This document shows, piece by piece, positions 25,621 through 33,564 of a stretch of DNA of 62,720 nt. The stretch lies in NCBI GenBank assembly GCA_023230485.1, contig JALNXG010000012.1, positions 1 to 62,720 of the forward strand. Reading direction: 5' to 3'. The stretch's first letter is position 1. Every line of letters starts with the position of its first letter. A program made the translations under genes and the position numbers. The stretch is from Melioribacteraceae bacterium. Lineage in GTDB: Bacteria > Bacteroidota > Ignavibacteria > Ignavibacteriales > Melioribacteraceae. The notes under the pieces were generated by a model that had not been told where the DNA came from, did not search any database, and saw only the letters and a program-made list of their open reading frames with translations.

Positions 25621-27848
25621 AATTCAACCTTGATTGTAGCCGTTGGTAAAAATGGAAGCATATTTACGATCTCTCCTGTCTCGCGTTTGAAATAGAATAT
25701 ATTCTTTCTATCATAAACGTTTATTGCACTTACATCAATCTCTAAATTGATAAATCCTAATCGTAATTTTTTTGATACCGAAAGATCAAGACGATGATAG
25801 TCCGGCATCCTACCGATATTCTGAATGCCAAGCATAGCATAAGGTCTGCGTGGATCAAATATTGTTGGTGGAAGAAATACATCATCGAGATAATACTTAT
25901 CGTAATATCCAACTACTTGAGTATATGGGAGACCTGAATTATAAATCCATGAAGCTGAGGCACTCCATCCGGCACCAAAATTAAGTTCTAAGAGGAAATT
26001 AAGCGTATGCCTAACATCATATTTAGGATAATACCGAAGACCATCAACTACCTTGTAGGCAAAGGCGTTTGTATATGATGTCGAAAAGGTAACAGGTTGA
26101 GTTGAGACGCGAAGAAGAAATTCTGCACCGTAGGATTCTCCTTCACCGGCAATAAAATCAGGATCAGAGCTTAATATTTTTTTTTCATTAAGCAGAGGCA
26201 GGTCATTCACCTCTTTATAATACCCTTCCACACTGAACATTAAAAAATTCCATGGAGTTAATTCAGCTCCAAGTATATAATGCGTTGATTTAGATGGTAC
26301 TAAATAATCTGGAGCTATAATCCAAGGTTCAAAAATATTAATTACCTCATTTTCATCTGATACAGTTGTCATCTCCTGTTGAAAGATTCCCCATGCACCT
26401 TTTATTTTAAATTCCGGTAATATATTTAATGTAAAATTAACTCTCGGCTCAAAAGTTTCAGCTTCCTTATTCCCTGATAACGTGGTCATATTTATACGAG
26501 TACCAAAATCGATACCTATGAAATCAAATTGTAAAAATTTATACTTAGCATACAGACTAATATTGGCTGCCGATTTACCAAGATCAGTAGTAATACCACG
26601 TGCATTTTCGATAAATAAATTTGTCTGTATCTGTTGAACGTTAAATCCGATTCCAATTTCATCTTTATAATCAAACATGTAGGTGAAATCCATATTAACA
26701 CCTAAGTCTGTAACTTCGTTTTTATTTGCACGAGTATTGCTCAATTTTGGAATTACTTCACCCTTGAAATTACTCATAGAGAACCCAATTTCATAAAACA
26801 AGGGACTATCACCAACTTGGAACCATTTGAATCCTAATACTTGATTATTCCACTTGAAGTCTTCAACAAAGGGATCGTCATTTTTTATATTATCCCCTGA
26901 GAAAAATCCATTAAATGAAAATTTACTACCCGGAATAAAATCGGGATTTGCGAAATTTGCCTTGAAAGAAAAATCATGAAAATCGATCGGAACAGTTTGA
27001 TCATTTAGGAATTTCTTTAATATCCCTGTTGAATAACTTTTCCTCCCTGTAAGAATAAATGAACCGTGAGGAAGAGGTCCTTCGAGAAGTAATTTACCGG
27101 TTAAGAAACTCGATGATGCCTTCGCACCGAATTTATTTTTATTACCATCATTCGTAGAAATCTTTAATACTGAAGAGAGCCTTCCACCGAAATTAGCAGC
27201 GAATCCACCTTTATAAAATTCAATATTATTGATCATATCTGGATCGATTACAGAAAAAAGACCTAATGCATGGAAAGGATTATAAATCGTAATACCATCA
27301 ATTAAGACAAGATTCTGATTGCTTCCGCCGCCTCTTACAAAATAACGAGCTGAAACGTCTCCAGTGGACTGCACTCCGGGAATATATTGAAGAGCGCGAA
27401 ATACATCGGTTTCCACTCCCTGCGGAAGTGCTTCAATCTGCCTAATTGCCATTCTTTGCAGACTTATATCCGTTTCGTTTTTCTCGATTACTCTTTCGCC
27501 AATCTTCTCAATTGCCTGCATTTGGATAGTTGAAGGGGCTAAGGCAATATTATATTGTGTAACTTTGCCTTTAGTTAAACGTATAGGAATATCTTTAGTA
27601 TGGTATCCTACATAAGAAACTCTTAAAGTAAGATTCTTATTTGCAGTAATTTGCGGTATTAAGAAATAACCCCTTGAATCAGTAGAAGCACCTCTATTTA
27701 ATTCAAGTACAATAACATTTCCAAATGCTAGTGCTTCACTAGTAGTTGAATCAGTTACCACTCCTCTTAAAGTACCAAGGTCTTGAGAATGTGATTTTTC
27801 CAAAAATGTAAAGATTAAAACAAAAAATAGGATTATTATTTTTTTCAT
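25617..27848 (-). CDS. TonB-dependent receptor with N-terminal carboxypeptidase-like domain
   Basis: A 743-residue outer-membrane receptor. Signal peptide IILFFVLIFTFLEKSHSQ; a CarboxypepD_reg-like Ig domain (GTLRGVVTDSTTSEALAFGN); a plug with LPQGVETDVFRALQYIPGV, then RYFVRGGGSNQNLVLIDG; and a barrel to the end. It lacks a recognisable TonB signalling extension. It heads an operon with DUF4249 and three PEGA/propeller lipoproteins, so all five probably form one surface system, energised by TonB-ExbBD encoded elsewhere. The transported ligand cannot be named. Confidence 0.85.
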   Translation of the reverse strand: MKKIIILFFVLIFTFLEKSHSQDLGTLRGVVTDSTTSEALAFGNVIVLELNRGASTDSRGYFLIPQITANKNLTLRVSYVGYHTKDIPIRLTKGKVTQYNIALAPSTIQMQAIEKIGERVIEKNETDISLQRMAIRQIEALPQGVETDVFRALQYIPGVQSTGDVSARYFVRGGGSNQNLVLIDGITIYNPFHALGLFSVIDPDMINNIEFYKGGFAANFGGRLSSVLKISTNDGNKNKFGAKASSSFLTGKLLLEGPLPHGSFILTGRKSYSTGILKKFLNDQTVPIDFHDFSFKANFANPDFIPGSKFSFNGFFSGDNIKNDDPFVEDFKWNNQVLGFKWFQVGDSPLFYEIGFSMSNFKGEVIPKLSNTRANKNEVTDLGVNMDFTYMFDYKDEIGIGFNVQQIQTNLFIENARGITTDLGKSAANISLYAKYKFLQFDFIGIDFGTRINMTTLSGNKEAETFEPRVNFTLNILPEFKIKGAWGIFQQEMTTVSDENEVINIFEPWIIAPDYLVPSKSTHYILGAELTPWNFLMFSVEGYYKEVNDLPLLNEKKILSSDPDFIAGEGESYGAEFLLRVSTQPVTFSTSYTNAFAYKVVDGLRYYPKYDVRHTLNFLLELNFGAGWSASASWIYNSGLPYTQVVGYYDKYYLDDVFLPPTIFDPRRPYAMLGIQNIGRMPDYHRLDLSVSKKLRLGFINLEIDVSAINVYDRKNIFYFKRETGEIVNMLPFLPTATIKVEL

Positions 27849-27996
27849 CAGCTATCCGACTATTAAAAGATGTAATTATCTAAAATTCCGATATACAAAT
27901 TAACAATCTATAATTAAAATGCAGTACACTTTTTTTGGTATTGATTTTTAATAATAATATTATTATATATAATGTCCTATTTTACTTAATTGATAA

Positions 27997-28329
27997 ATGA
28001 AAAAACAAAAAAAAGAGATATCGTTATTAGTGCTTATATCATATCTCCATTTAATTGGAGCTATAACTCTCCATGTTCATTTTTCCAATTTACTTCTAAT
28101 CCCTACATTAATTGACAACTCTAAAGAAACAAACGTACTTTTTTCACATCCAAAAGCATATTGCAGTTTAGTACAATCGGTAGCAAACCAATCAGCAATT
28201 GAAAATAATTTTGAACCAATAGAGTCAATTGAAATCCCTATTTTTAATATAGTATTATTAAATAGTAAGGATGTTTTTCAAAGAGACTTCAACCTCAATA
28301 ATCATTTCCGAGCACCCCCTACAATATAA
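27997..28329 (+). CDS. Small membrane-anchored or exported protein beside a metal receptor
   Basis: A 110-residue protein with one N-terminal hydrophobic segment (SLLVLISYLHLIGAITLHVH) carrying three His, and a C-terminal end NNHFRAPPTI. Similar short proteins with His-rich starts and a terminal RAPP lie before metal-linked TonB receptors in this phylum as I recall. It has no domain I can name. It precedes the lipoprotein and receptor by 44 bp on the same strand. The length and codon pattern look coding; function is open. Confidence 0.5.
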   Translation: MKKQKKEISLLVLISYLHLIGAITLHVHFSNLLLIPTLIDNSKETNVLFSHPKAYCSLVQSVANQSAIENNFEPIESIEIPIFNIVLLNSKDVFQRDFNLNNHFRAPPTI

Positions 28330-28373
28330 GATTTTTCTATTTTTTTTATTAATCTTATTTAAAGGAGGACCTA

Positions 28374-28844
28374 ATGCAAAGCATTAAGATCAAGTCAATA
28401 CTATATATAACTATAATATTATTATCATTTATTGCATTAAATGGATGTAAAGGCGATAACCCTGTAAGTGCTCAAGAAGACCATTTCCAAGCTTTCGGAA
28501 TGGCAATCTCTGATGCTACCGGTGCTATTACAGTAAAAATATTACGCAATGTAACTACCGATACATTGTACGCAGAAGTCGGCAAAAGAAGCGATCATTA
28601 TTCTGTTCAATTCTATAATAGCGAAGAGAAATTAATTCCACCACCTACAAGTGAAAATGTAAAACTCGATTGGAAAATCGAGGATACTTCATTGGTCGGA
28701 ATTTGGCAACATCCCGGTGAAGAAGGTGGATATGAATTTCATCTCGAAGGAATTAAAAAAGGTAATACTACTATCGAATTTTATATCGTTCATGAAGGAC
28801 ATAACGATTATCGAACAGGACTAATTCCGGTTATCGTAAAGTGA
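28374..28844 (+). CDS. Lipoprotein partner of a ZnuD-like receptor
   Basis: A 156-residue lipoprotein with lipobox SFIALNGCKG and a strong ribosome site (AAAGGAGG at 28362-28369). The mature part has EDHFQAFGMAI, two short beta modules and GYEFHLEGIKKGNTTIEFYIVHEGHND with several His and acidic residues that could hold a metal. It overlaps the receptor start by 4 nt. Its family is seen with zinc- or nickel-type receptors, so metal delivery to the barrel is the likely role. The metal is not identifiable. Confidence 0.6.
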   Translation: MQSIKIKSILYITIILLSFIALNGCKGDNPVSAQEDHFQAFGMAISDATGAITVKILRNVTTDTLYAEVGKRSDHYSVQFYNSEEKLIPPPTSENVKLDWKIEDTSLVGIWQHPGEEGGYEFHLEGIKKGNTTIEFYIVHEGHNDYRTGLIPVIVK

Positions 28845-31060
28845 TTAAATTGAGAAATGGTATTTGGCTCAAAATAGTTTTTCTATTTATACTTTTTTCT
28901 TCTGCCTTATATTCGCTCCCGATTAAGGGGGTTTTAATCGATATAGAGACGAATAAACCTGTGGCGAATGCAGCTGTTCAAATATTAGGGCTGAATCGAT
29001 TCACCACCTCTGATTCCTTAGGAGTATTTAATTTCGGAGAGATGAATCTCGGAACTTTCACCATAAAAGTATCACACGTTGCGTATAAAGAATTTATGGA
29101 GATAATAGATTCAAAAAGAATCAGTAGTAAGCAGAATATAATTCTCTATTTAGTCCCGAAGGTGATAGAAATATCAACGGTAATAATATCTGATAGAACA
29201 TCCACTTCCCTCTTTGAGGATATGAGTGAATTAACGAGTGTTCTCAAAGGAAAAACTCTTCAGAAAGATTTAAGTCAAAACTTAGCATCGACATTGAAGA
29301 ATGAAACGGGCTTGGCAGTGCGGTCTATGGGACCTGCACCGGCTCGCCCGGTTATTAGAGGTCTCGGTGGTGATAGAGTTTTAATTAGTGAGGATGGTGT
29401 AAAAACTATTGATCTTTCGGCAACATCACCCGATCATGCTGTAACTATTGAACCGTTTAGTTCGGAGCGGATCGAAGTTATCCGCGGACCAAAAGTACTT
29501 ACGAAAAATTCCAATTCATTCGGCGGTATTGTTAATATTATTAAAAATGATATCCCAAATGGAATACATAATTCATTTTATGGCACAAGCGGATTTTATA
29601 TTGAATCAGCAAATAAAGGGAAATTAGGTGATCTTTCAGCAGAAATCCCTTTATCACCTGTCGCACTGAAATTCAATTTTTCTAAAAGGAGCACCTCGGA
29701 TCTTTCCACTCCAATTGGCACATTGAAAAATTCATCTTCTGAAAATCTTAATTTCAGCGGTGGAGCAAACTATTTCTTCGGCGGAAGTTCACTTGGAGCT
29801 TCTTTCAATAATTATGAATTAGACTATGGAGTCCCGGGCGGATTTGTAGGAGCGCATCCGAATGGAGTAGATATATCAATGTTCCGCCGACAGGTTAATA
29901 CACGCCTAAATTATCTATTGCCCGATTGCTCATTCGATAAATTTGATTTGGGATTCACGGGAACCGTTTATCGTCATCAAGAATTTGAAAGCTCCGGCAA
30001 GATCGGTTCAGAATTTAGAATCGAAAATTATGCCGGTTATTTAGAGTTTCATAATAATGAAATAAAACCATTCAGCGAAGGTGTTATTGGTGTATCATCT
30101 GATTATAGAAAATTCACTGCTGGTGGATATGTATTTACTTCTCCAACCAATTCCCTGAATATTTCCGGATATATATTTCAAGAAATTAATATTAGCGAGA
30201 AATTGCATTTAGAATCTGCACTTCGTTTCAGCTATGATAATATTAGTCCGCTTCGGAAGAAACAAAATTCGGCAATTGGAGCTATTCAGGAATTAAACTT
30301 CTATAATTTATCAGCTTCATTTTCGGGATTGATTGAGATTTCATCGAAAGTATTTATCGGAGCTAATATCAGTAAGACCTCCCGTACTCCAACAATCGAA
30401 GAACTATTTTCCGAAGGACCTCATCTTGCGGCATATTCATATGAAATCGGTAATCCTAATCTTAAATCCGAATCGGGTTATGGTGGTGAATTTTTTGCAT
30501 ATCATAAATTCGGTTCACTCTTCTTCCACTTGAGTTTTTATGGAAATTACTTTACCAACTATATAATTCCCCGCAATAGCGGGCAAATTAATTATTCTAC
30601 ATTCTTACCTATTTATGTTACTTCAGGCGTTTCAGCTCGACTCTATGGAAGTGAATTTCAGGCTGAATTTTATCTAACAGATGCACTAAAATTTAGTACT
30701 TCGGCCAGTTATACAATTGGTGAATTAGAGAATGGTAATCCCCTTCCACAAATTCCACCATTGAAAGGGTTGGTTGAGCTCTCTTATACTAAAGAGCAAT
30801 TCATTACAGGAATGAGTATCGAACTTGCGAATAGCCAAAAGAAGTTGGATCAATTTGAAGAGCAGACAGCAGGATATGCGGTTGTTAATGGTTTCGTTCA
30901 ATATAGCTTTGAAGCGGGCGAAACAATTCATAATATGAGTTTTACAGTGGATAATATATTCAATAAAGAATATCGCAATCATTTATCGAGAGTCAAATCG
31001 ATAATGCCCGAAGCAGGTAGGAATTTTAGATTAACATATAAGTTGTATTTTCATATATAA
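28841..31060 (+). CDS. TonB-dependent receptor, ZnuD-like metal uptake type (GTG start)
   Basis: A 739-residue outer-membrane receptor with a carboxypeptidase-like N-terminal domain (GVLIDIETNKPVANAAVQIL), a plug (RPVIRGLGGDRVLISEDGVK, SPDHAVTIEPFSSERIEVIRG) and a 22-strand-type barrel. The plug and the motifs TIEELFSEGPHLAAYSYEIG and YRNHLSRVKSIMPEAGRNFR match the ZnuD group of zinc receptors. The start is GTG, overlapping the lipoprotein stop (GTGA), or TTG at 28850; there is no ATG before the signal peptide. No Zur-like box was recognised upstream. Confidence 0.8.
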   Translation: MIKLRNGIWLKIVFLFILFSSALYSLPIKGVLIDIETNKPVANAAVQILGLNRFTTSDSLGVFNFGEMNLGTFTIKVSHVAYKEFMEIIDSKRISSKQNIILYLVPKVIEISTVIISDRTSTSLFEDMSELTSVLKGKTLQKDLSQNLASTLKNETGLAVRSMGPAPARPVIRGLGGDRVLISEDGVKTIDLSATSPDHAVTIEPFSSERIEVIRGPKVLTKNSNSFGGIVNIIKNDIPNGIHNSFYGTSGFYIESANKGKLGDLSAEIPLSPVALKFNFSKRSTSDLSTPIGTLKNSSSENLNFSGGANYFFGGSSLGASFNNYELDYGVPGGFVGAHPNGVDISMFRRQVNTRLNYLLPDCSFDKFDLGFTGTVYRHQEFESSGKIGSEFRIENYAGYLEFHNNEIKPFSEGVIGVSSDYRKFTAGGYVFTSPTNSLNISGYIFQEINISEKLHLESALRFSYDNISPLRKKQNSAIGAIQELNFYNLSASFSGLIEISSKVFIGANISKTSRTPTIEELFSEGPHLAAYSYEIGNPNLKSESGYGGEFFAYHKFGSLFFHLSFYGNYFTNYIIPRNSGQINYSTFLPIYVTSGVSARLYGSEFQAEFYLTDALKFSTSASYTIGELENGNPLPQIPPLKGLVELSYTKEQFITGMSIELANSQKKLDQFEEQTAGYAVVNGFVQYSFEAGETIHNMSFTVDNIFNKEYRNHLSRVKSIMPEAGRNFRLTYKLYFHI

Positions 31061-31184
31061 TTGAATTGATAAAATCGTTATTATTGTATTTAGCATGTGT
31101 AATTGTATTGAAATGGTTGTTGCTTATTAAGCTAAGAATTTCGTAATTTAGGGTTCTTAAAAAGAATGAAACAGCTAAATACTC

Positions 31185-31273
31185 GGAGAGATGGGTGAGT
31201 GGCTGAAACCAACGGTTTGCTAAACCGTCGTAGGGGTTAAACTCTACCGCGAGTTCGAATCTCGCTCTCTCCG
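31185..31273 (+). tRNA. tRNA-Ser (anticodon GCT)
   Basis: An 89-nt cloverleaf: acceptor GGAGAGA (31185-31191) with TCTCTCC (31266-31272) and G discriminator; anticodon stem ACGGT/ACCGT around loop TTGCTAA (anticodon 31219-31221); long variable arm (TAGGG/CTCTA) as in serine tRNAs; T-arm GCGAG/CTCGC with TTCGAAT loop. CCA is not encoded. Its 3' part is duplicated at 33430-33504. Confidence 0.95.
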
Positions 31274-31278
31274 CAAAT
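31204..31278 (+). repeat. attL-like copy of the tRNA-Ser direct repeat
   Basis: The 75 bp from the D-stem side of the tRNA to just past its 3' end recurs at 33430-33504 with three mismatches (positions 31229, 31236, 31247 of this copy). This copy lies in the intact tRNA. Confidence 0.8.
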
Positions 31279-31285
31279 ATTTATT

Positions 31286-31310
31286 CAGACTTACTCTAGA
31301 AAGAAGTCTG
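31286..31310 (-). terminator. Weak hairpin after the AbiEii-like gene
   Basis: CAGACTT (31286-31292) and AAGTCTG (31304-31310) form a 7-bp stem 14 nt beyond the minus-strand stop. What follows on that strand is A/T-rich but not a clean T-run. Confidence 0.3.
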
Positions 31311-31324
31311 TAACCTTCCGATTT

Positions 31325-32388
31325 TCAATTCAATAATTTTATTGCCTCATACCAATAATACAGAGCATTATTAGGTATTTTAATTAGTTTATTCAGAAAA
31401 TTATATTCAATGTTATTAATTAGATATTTCTTAAAATCTATATTTTGTTCAATTGGAGAAACATAGTCATGATTATTTTTGAGAATTTTTGCAGCCAAGA
31501 GAGCACCCTTAGCAGCACATTCAATTGCTGTATCTAAATAGAATCTATTCGCTATTGTATAAGATTGAAAACTTCCTATCCCTTTTATTAATTCATTATA
31601 TTTTAATTGATTGTCATCTTTATTCCCCGATCTTCTGCCAAGGATTAAAGCCGTCTCAATAGTATCTTGTAATGCCTGTTCAATATTTATATTTAATTTA
31701 CGATATTGTATTTCTTTTTCTGCTATTCGGCGATAAGAGATAGCAACTATTTCAAAATGAGTTAGGCTATCAAAAAGGTAACCAACATCAAATAATTGCT
31801 TAATTATTTCAATATGTTTACTTGTATTATATCTCACCCCAATTGTGTTAGGTGCGAAAGCAGTTAGCTTATCTCCAGTTATACTCTCAATAGTAGGTAG
31901 TTTTACTTTCACCTTATTTCCATCAGTCAATATAAAGACATTTGAAATTTCCTTCTCAATTAATTCAGGATATGAATTTTCTTCTAATAGAACGTCTAGT
32001 AATATATAACTTTCTTTTTCGTCAATTGCAGATTTGTAAAAAAATTTGTAATGGTATTTAGGTATATTATTTAGATTCCTGCGGAGATCAAATTCAAATC
32101 TATTGAAATTTGATGACTTTAAAATTTTTGAAAATATTACTTCCAATTCTTCTTTATTATTTTTTGTTATAATATCCACGTCAATAGAAAAACGAAAAGG
32201 TTCATTGTAAAGAACTGAGAATGCAGTCCCCCCTTTAAAAATAAATTCTAAATTTTCGAGACACAACTCTTCTACTAAATGAAGAGCTAATATCATTTTT
32301 CCAATGAAACATAATCAACTCTTGAATATTTTGGTTCTTTTCTGAAGTGAAATATCCATTCTCTTGAAATGCATTCGGTTTTAATCAT
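31325..32388 (-). pseudogene. AbiEii-type nucleotidyltransferase toxin with an N-terminal frameshift
   Basis: The open part (32296 to 31325) has the AbiEii core: FIFKGGTAFSVLY with the Gly-Gly-Thr motif, FRFSIDVDI with the catalytic acidic pair, and SITGDKLTAFAPNTIGVRYN. Its ATG at 32296 gives MILALHLVEELCLENLE. In another frame, an ATG at 32388 overlapping the partner stop (ATGATTAA) gives MIKTECISREWIFHFRKEPK, then YSRVDYVSLEK and a stop. The family N-terminus continues ..LLEKMI-AL-LLE, so one A missing from the A5 run at 32296-32300 restores a single protein of about 354 aa. Translation from 32296 alone would lack 32 residues but keep the catalytic core. Confidence 0.75.
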
Positions 32389-33139
32389 TAATAATATCCC
32401 CTATGACCTCATTGAAATTTTTCCTCAAGTATTTTTTAATTTCTTTATCTTTCCCTCTACGTCCTGCGTAATAAAAAAGAGTTGTATAATTGATTGTATA
32501 TTGGTCAATTGCATTTCGAAATATCACTTTTAGTTCATGTCCTTGATACATATAAAATGTTTTTGAATCTGCAAAAAGATCAACAAGTATTTTTTCAATT
32601 GTAGATATATTTATTTCATCGCTTTTTACGGTAGGAGATCTTGAAATTAAGTTTTTTATAATTATTGGCTCATTCTTTCCAATTACATATCTATTAATAA
32701 TTTCTGAATCAGGATTAACAAAAATATTTTCTATGTTTAGTTCATTCAATTTAAAAAAAATGCTCTCAACTAAATCTCTTTCGGTTTCTAGTATAAAAAA
32801 ATTATGGAATGTTTGATGAAGCGACAGTTTGTTTAACCATGCAGTTGACCAATAGACAATTTTAACATCTTTATAGAATTCATTGAGTAACTTATTTATA
32901 GTTTTTATTTTTTTTTCAATAATTGGTTTAAAAACTTGTTTTTCGGATACTATATAAAGGCCCTGTTTTATTTCATGGATTAGGTTTTTACTCTTTAAAT
33001 CATACAAACGCCATGCAAATGTATTAATATTTAAATCAGAATCGATTTTTTTACAATATTGTAGAAGCTCTTCGCGTGAAAAATTCTTTTGATTATTAAA
33101 CTTTTCAATAATTTTTTTATTTATATTAATTCTTGTCAT
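32381..33139 (-). CDS. AbiEi-like antitoxin (winged-helix, DUF6577-like)
   Basis: About 252 aa from the ATG at 33139 (MTRININKKIIEKF), preferred over the ATG at 33238 because a GGGG site lies 8 nt before it and the extra N-terminus would run through a palindrome. Residues 10-80 look like a winged helix (NFSREELLQYCKKIDSDL, then WRLYDLKSKNLIHEIKQGLYIVS) as in AbiEi antitoxins, which bind their own promoter. The C-terminal half is unassigned. It overlaps the AbiEii-like gene by 8 nt. The antitoxin frame is intact. Confidence 0.65.
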   Translation of the reverse strand: MTRININKKIIEKFNNQKNFSREELLQYCKKIDSDLNINTFAWRLYDLKSKNLIHEIKQGLYIVSEKQVFKPIIEKKIKTINKLLNEFYKDVKIVYWSTAWLNKLSLHQTFHNFFILETERDLVESIFFKLNELNIENIFVNPDSEIINRYVIGKNEPIIIKNLISRSPTVKSDEINISTIEKILVDLFADSKTFYMYQGHELKVIFRNAIDQYTINYTTLFYYAGRRGKDKEIKKYLRKNFNEVIGDIIND

Positions 33140-33152
33140 TATACATATCCCC

Positions 33153-33170
33153 AAATATTGGACAATATTT
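33153..33170 (-). promoter_or_regulatory. 18-bp palindrome before the AbiEi-like gene, candidate autoregulatory operator
   Basis: AAATATTG (33153-33160) and CAATATTT (33163-33170) are exact inverted copies with a 2-nt gap, 14 nt upstream of the chosen start. AbiEi proteins repress their operon by binding inverted repeats at this position. Confidence 0.45.
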
Positions 33171-33429
33171 TTAATTATTGGCATATATTTGGTCTTAAAT
33201 GTAACTTTTTCTAACATATTATTCAATATATTTCTCAAAAACAGAAACTTATTGCTTAAATATTATTATATTAAATGTATATGTCTATTTATAGCAATTT
33301 AAAATCTCTGAAGGGTAGAAAGAAAGAGAGGATATCTTGCTCATAGCTTTCTTAATCTTTATTCCCGGGAATTTGGTTAAACATGGCATAACATGTGAGA
33401 TAAAAGAAAAGATTTATATTAGACTGTTT

Positions 33430-33504
33430 TGAAACCAACGGTTTGCTAAACCGTAGTAGGGATTAAACTCTAACGCGAGTTCGAATCTCGCTCTCTCCGC
33501 AAAT
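33430..33504 (+). repeat. attR-like partial tRNA-Ser copy
   Basis: Lacks the acceptor 5' strand and most of the D-arm but keeps the anticodon arm, variable arm, T-arm and acceptor 3' strand. It matches 31204-31278 in 72 of 75 positions; the mismatches fall beside the variable-arm stem. It cannot make a tRNA. Confidence 0.85.
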
Positions 33505-33510
33505 TTAATT

Positions 33511-33542
33511 AAAAGCCCAACGCATAATAGTTTTGGGCTTTT
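33511..33542 (+). terminator. Displaced terminator of the tRNA-Ser transcript
   Basis: AAAAGCCCAA (33511-33520) pairs with TTGGGCTTTT (33533-33542), followed by more T. It follows the partial tRNA by 6 nt and points away from it; the intact tRNA at 31273 has no comparable terminator. Confidence 0.75.
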
Positions 33543-33564
33543 TTTTTATTTTTCGGTAATGTAA

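Larger units (their letters stand above)
31274..33504. mobile_element. 2.2-kb island at tRNA-Ser carrying an AbiE-type pair
   Basis: The element begins at the 3' end of tRNA-Ser and ends at a 75-bp duplicate of the tRNA 3' part. Its only genes are an AbiEii-like toxin and its AbiEi-like partner, both minus strand. No integrase is present, so it is either a relic of a larger island or moves with help from elsewhere. The native terminator of the tRNA lies beyond the right repeat, which shows on which side the insert entered. The direct repeat and cargo are seen; mobility is inferred. Confidence 0.65.

Noticed and set aside
33430..33500. A second tRNA-Ser gene
   Set aside because: It lacks the 5' acceptor strand and D-arm, so it cannot fold as a tRNA; it is the right-hand attachment repeat.
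31274..33504. Phage or ICE as the source of the tRNA island
   Set aside because: No integrase, phage structural or conjugation gene is visible in the 2.2 kb; only the repeats and an AbiE-type pair.
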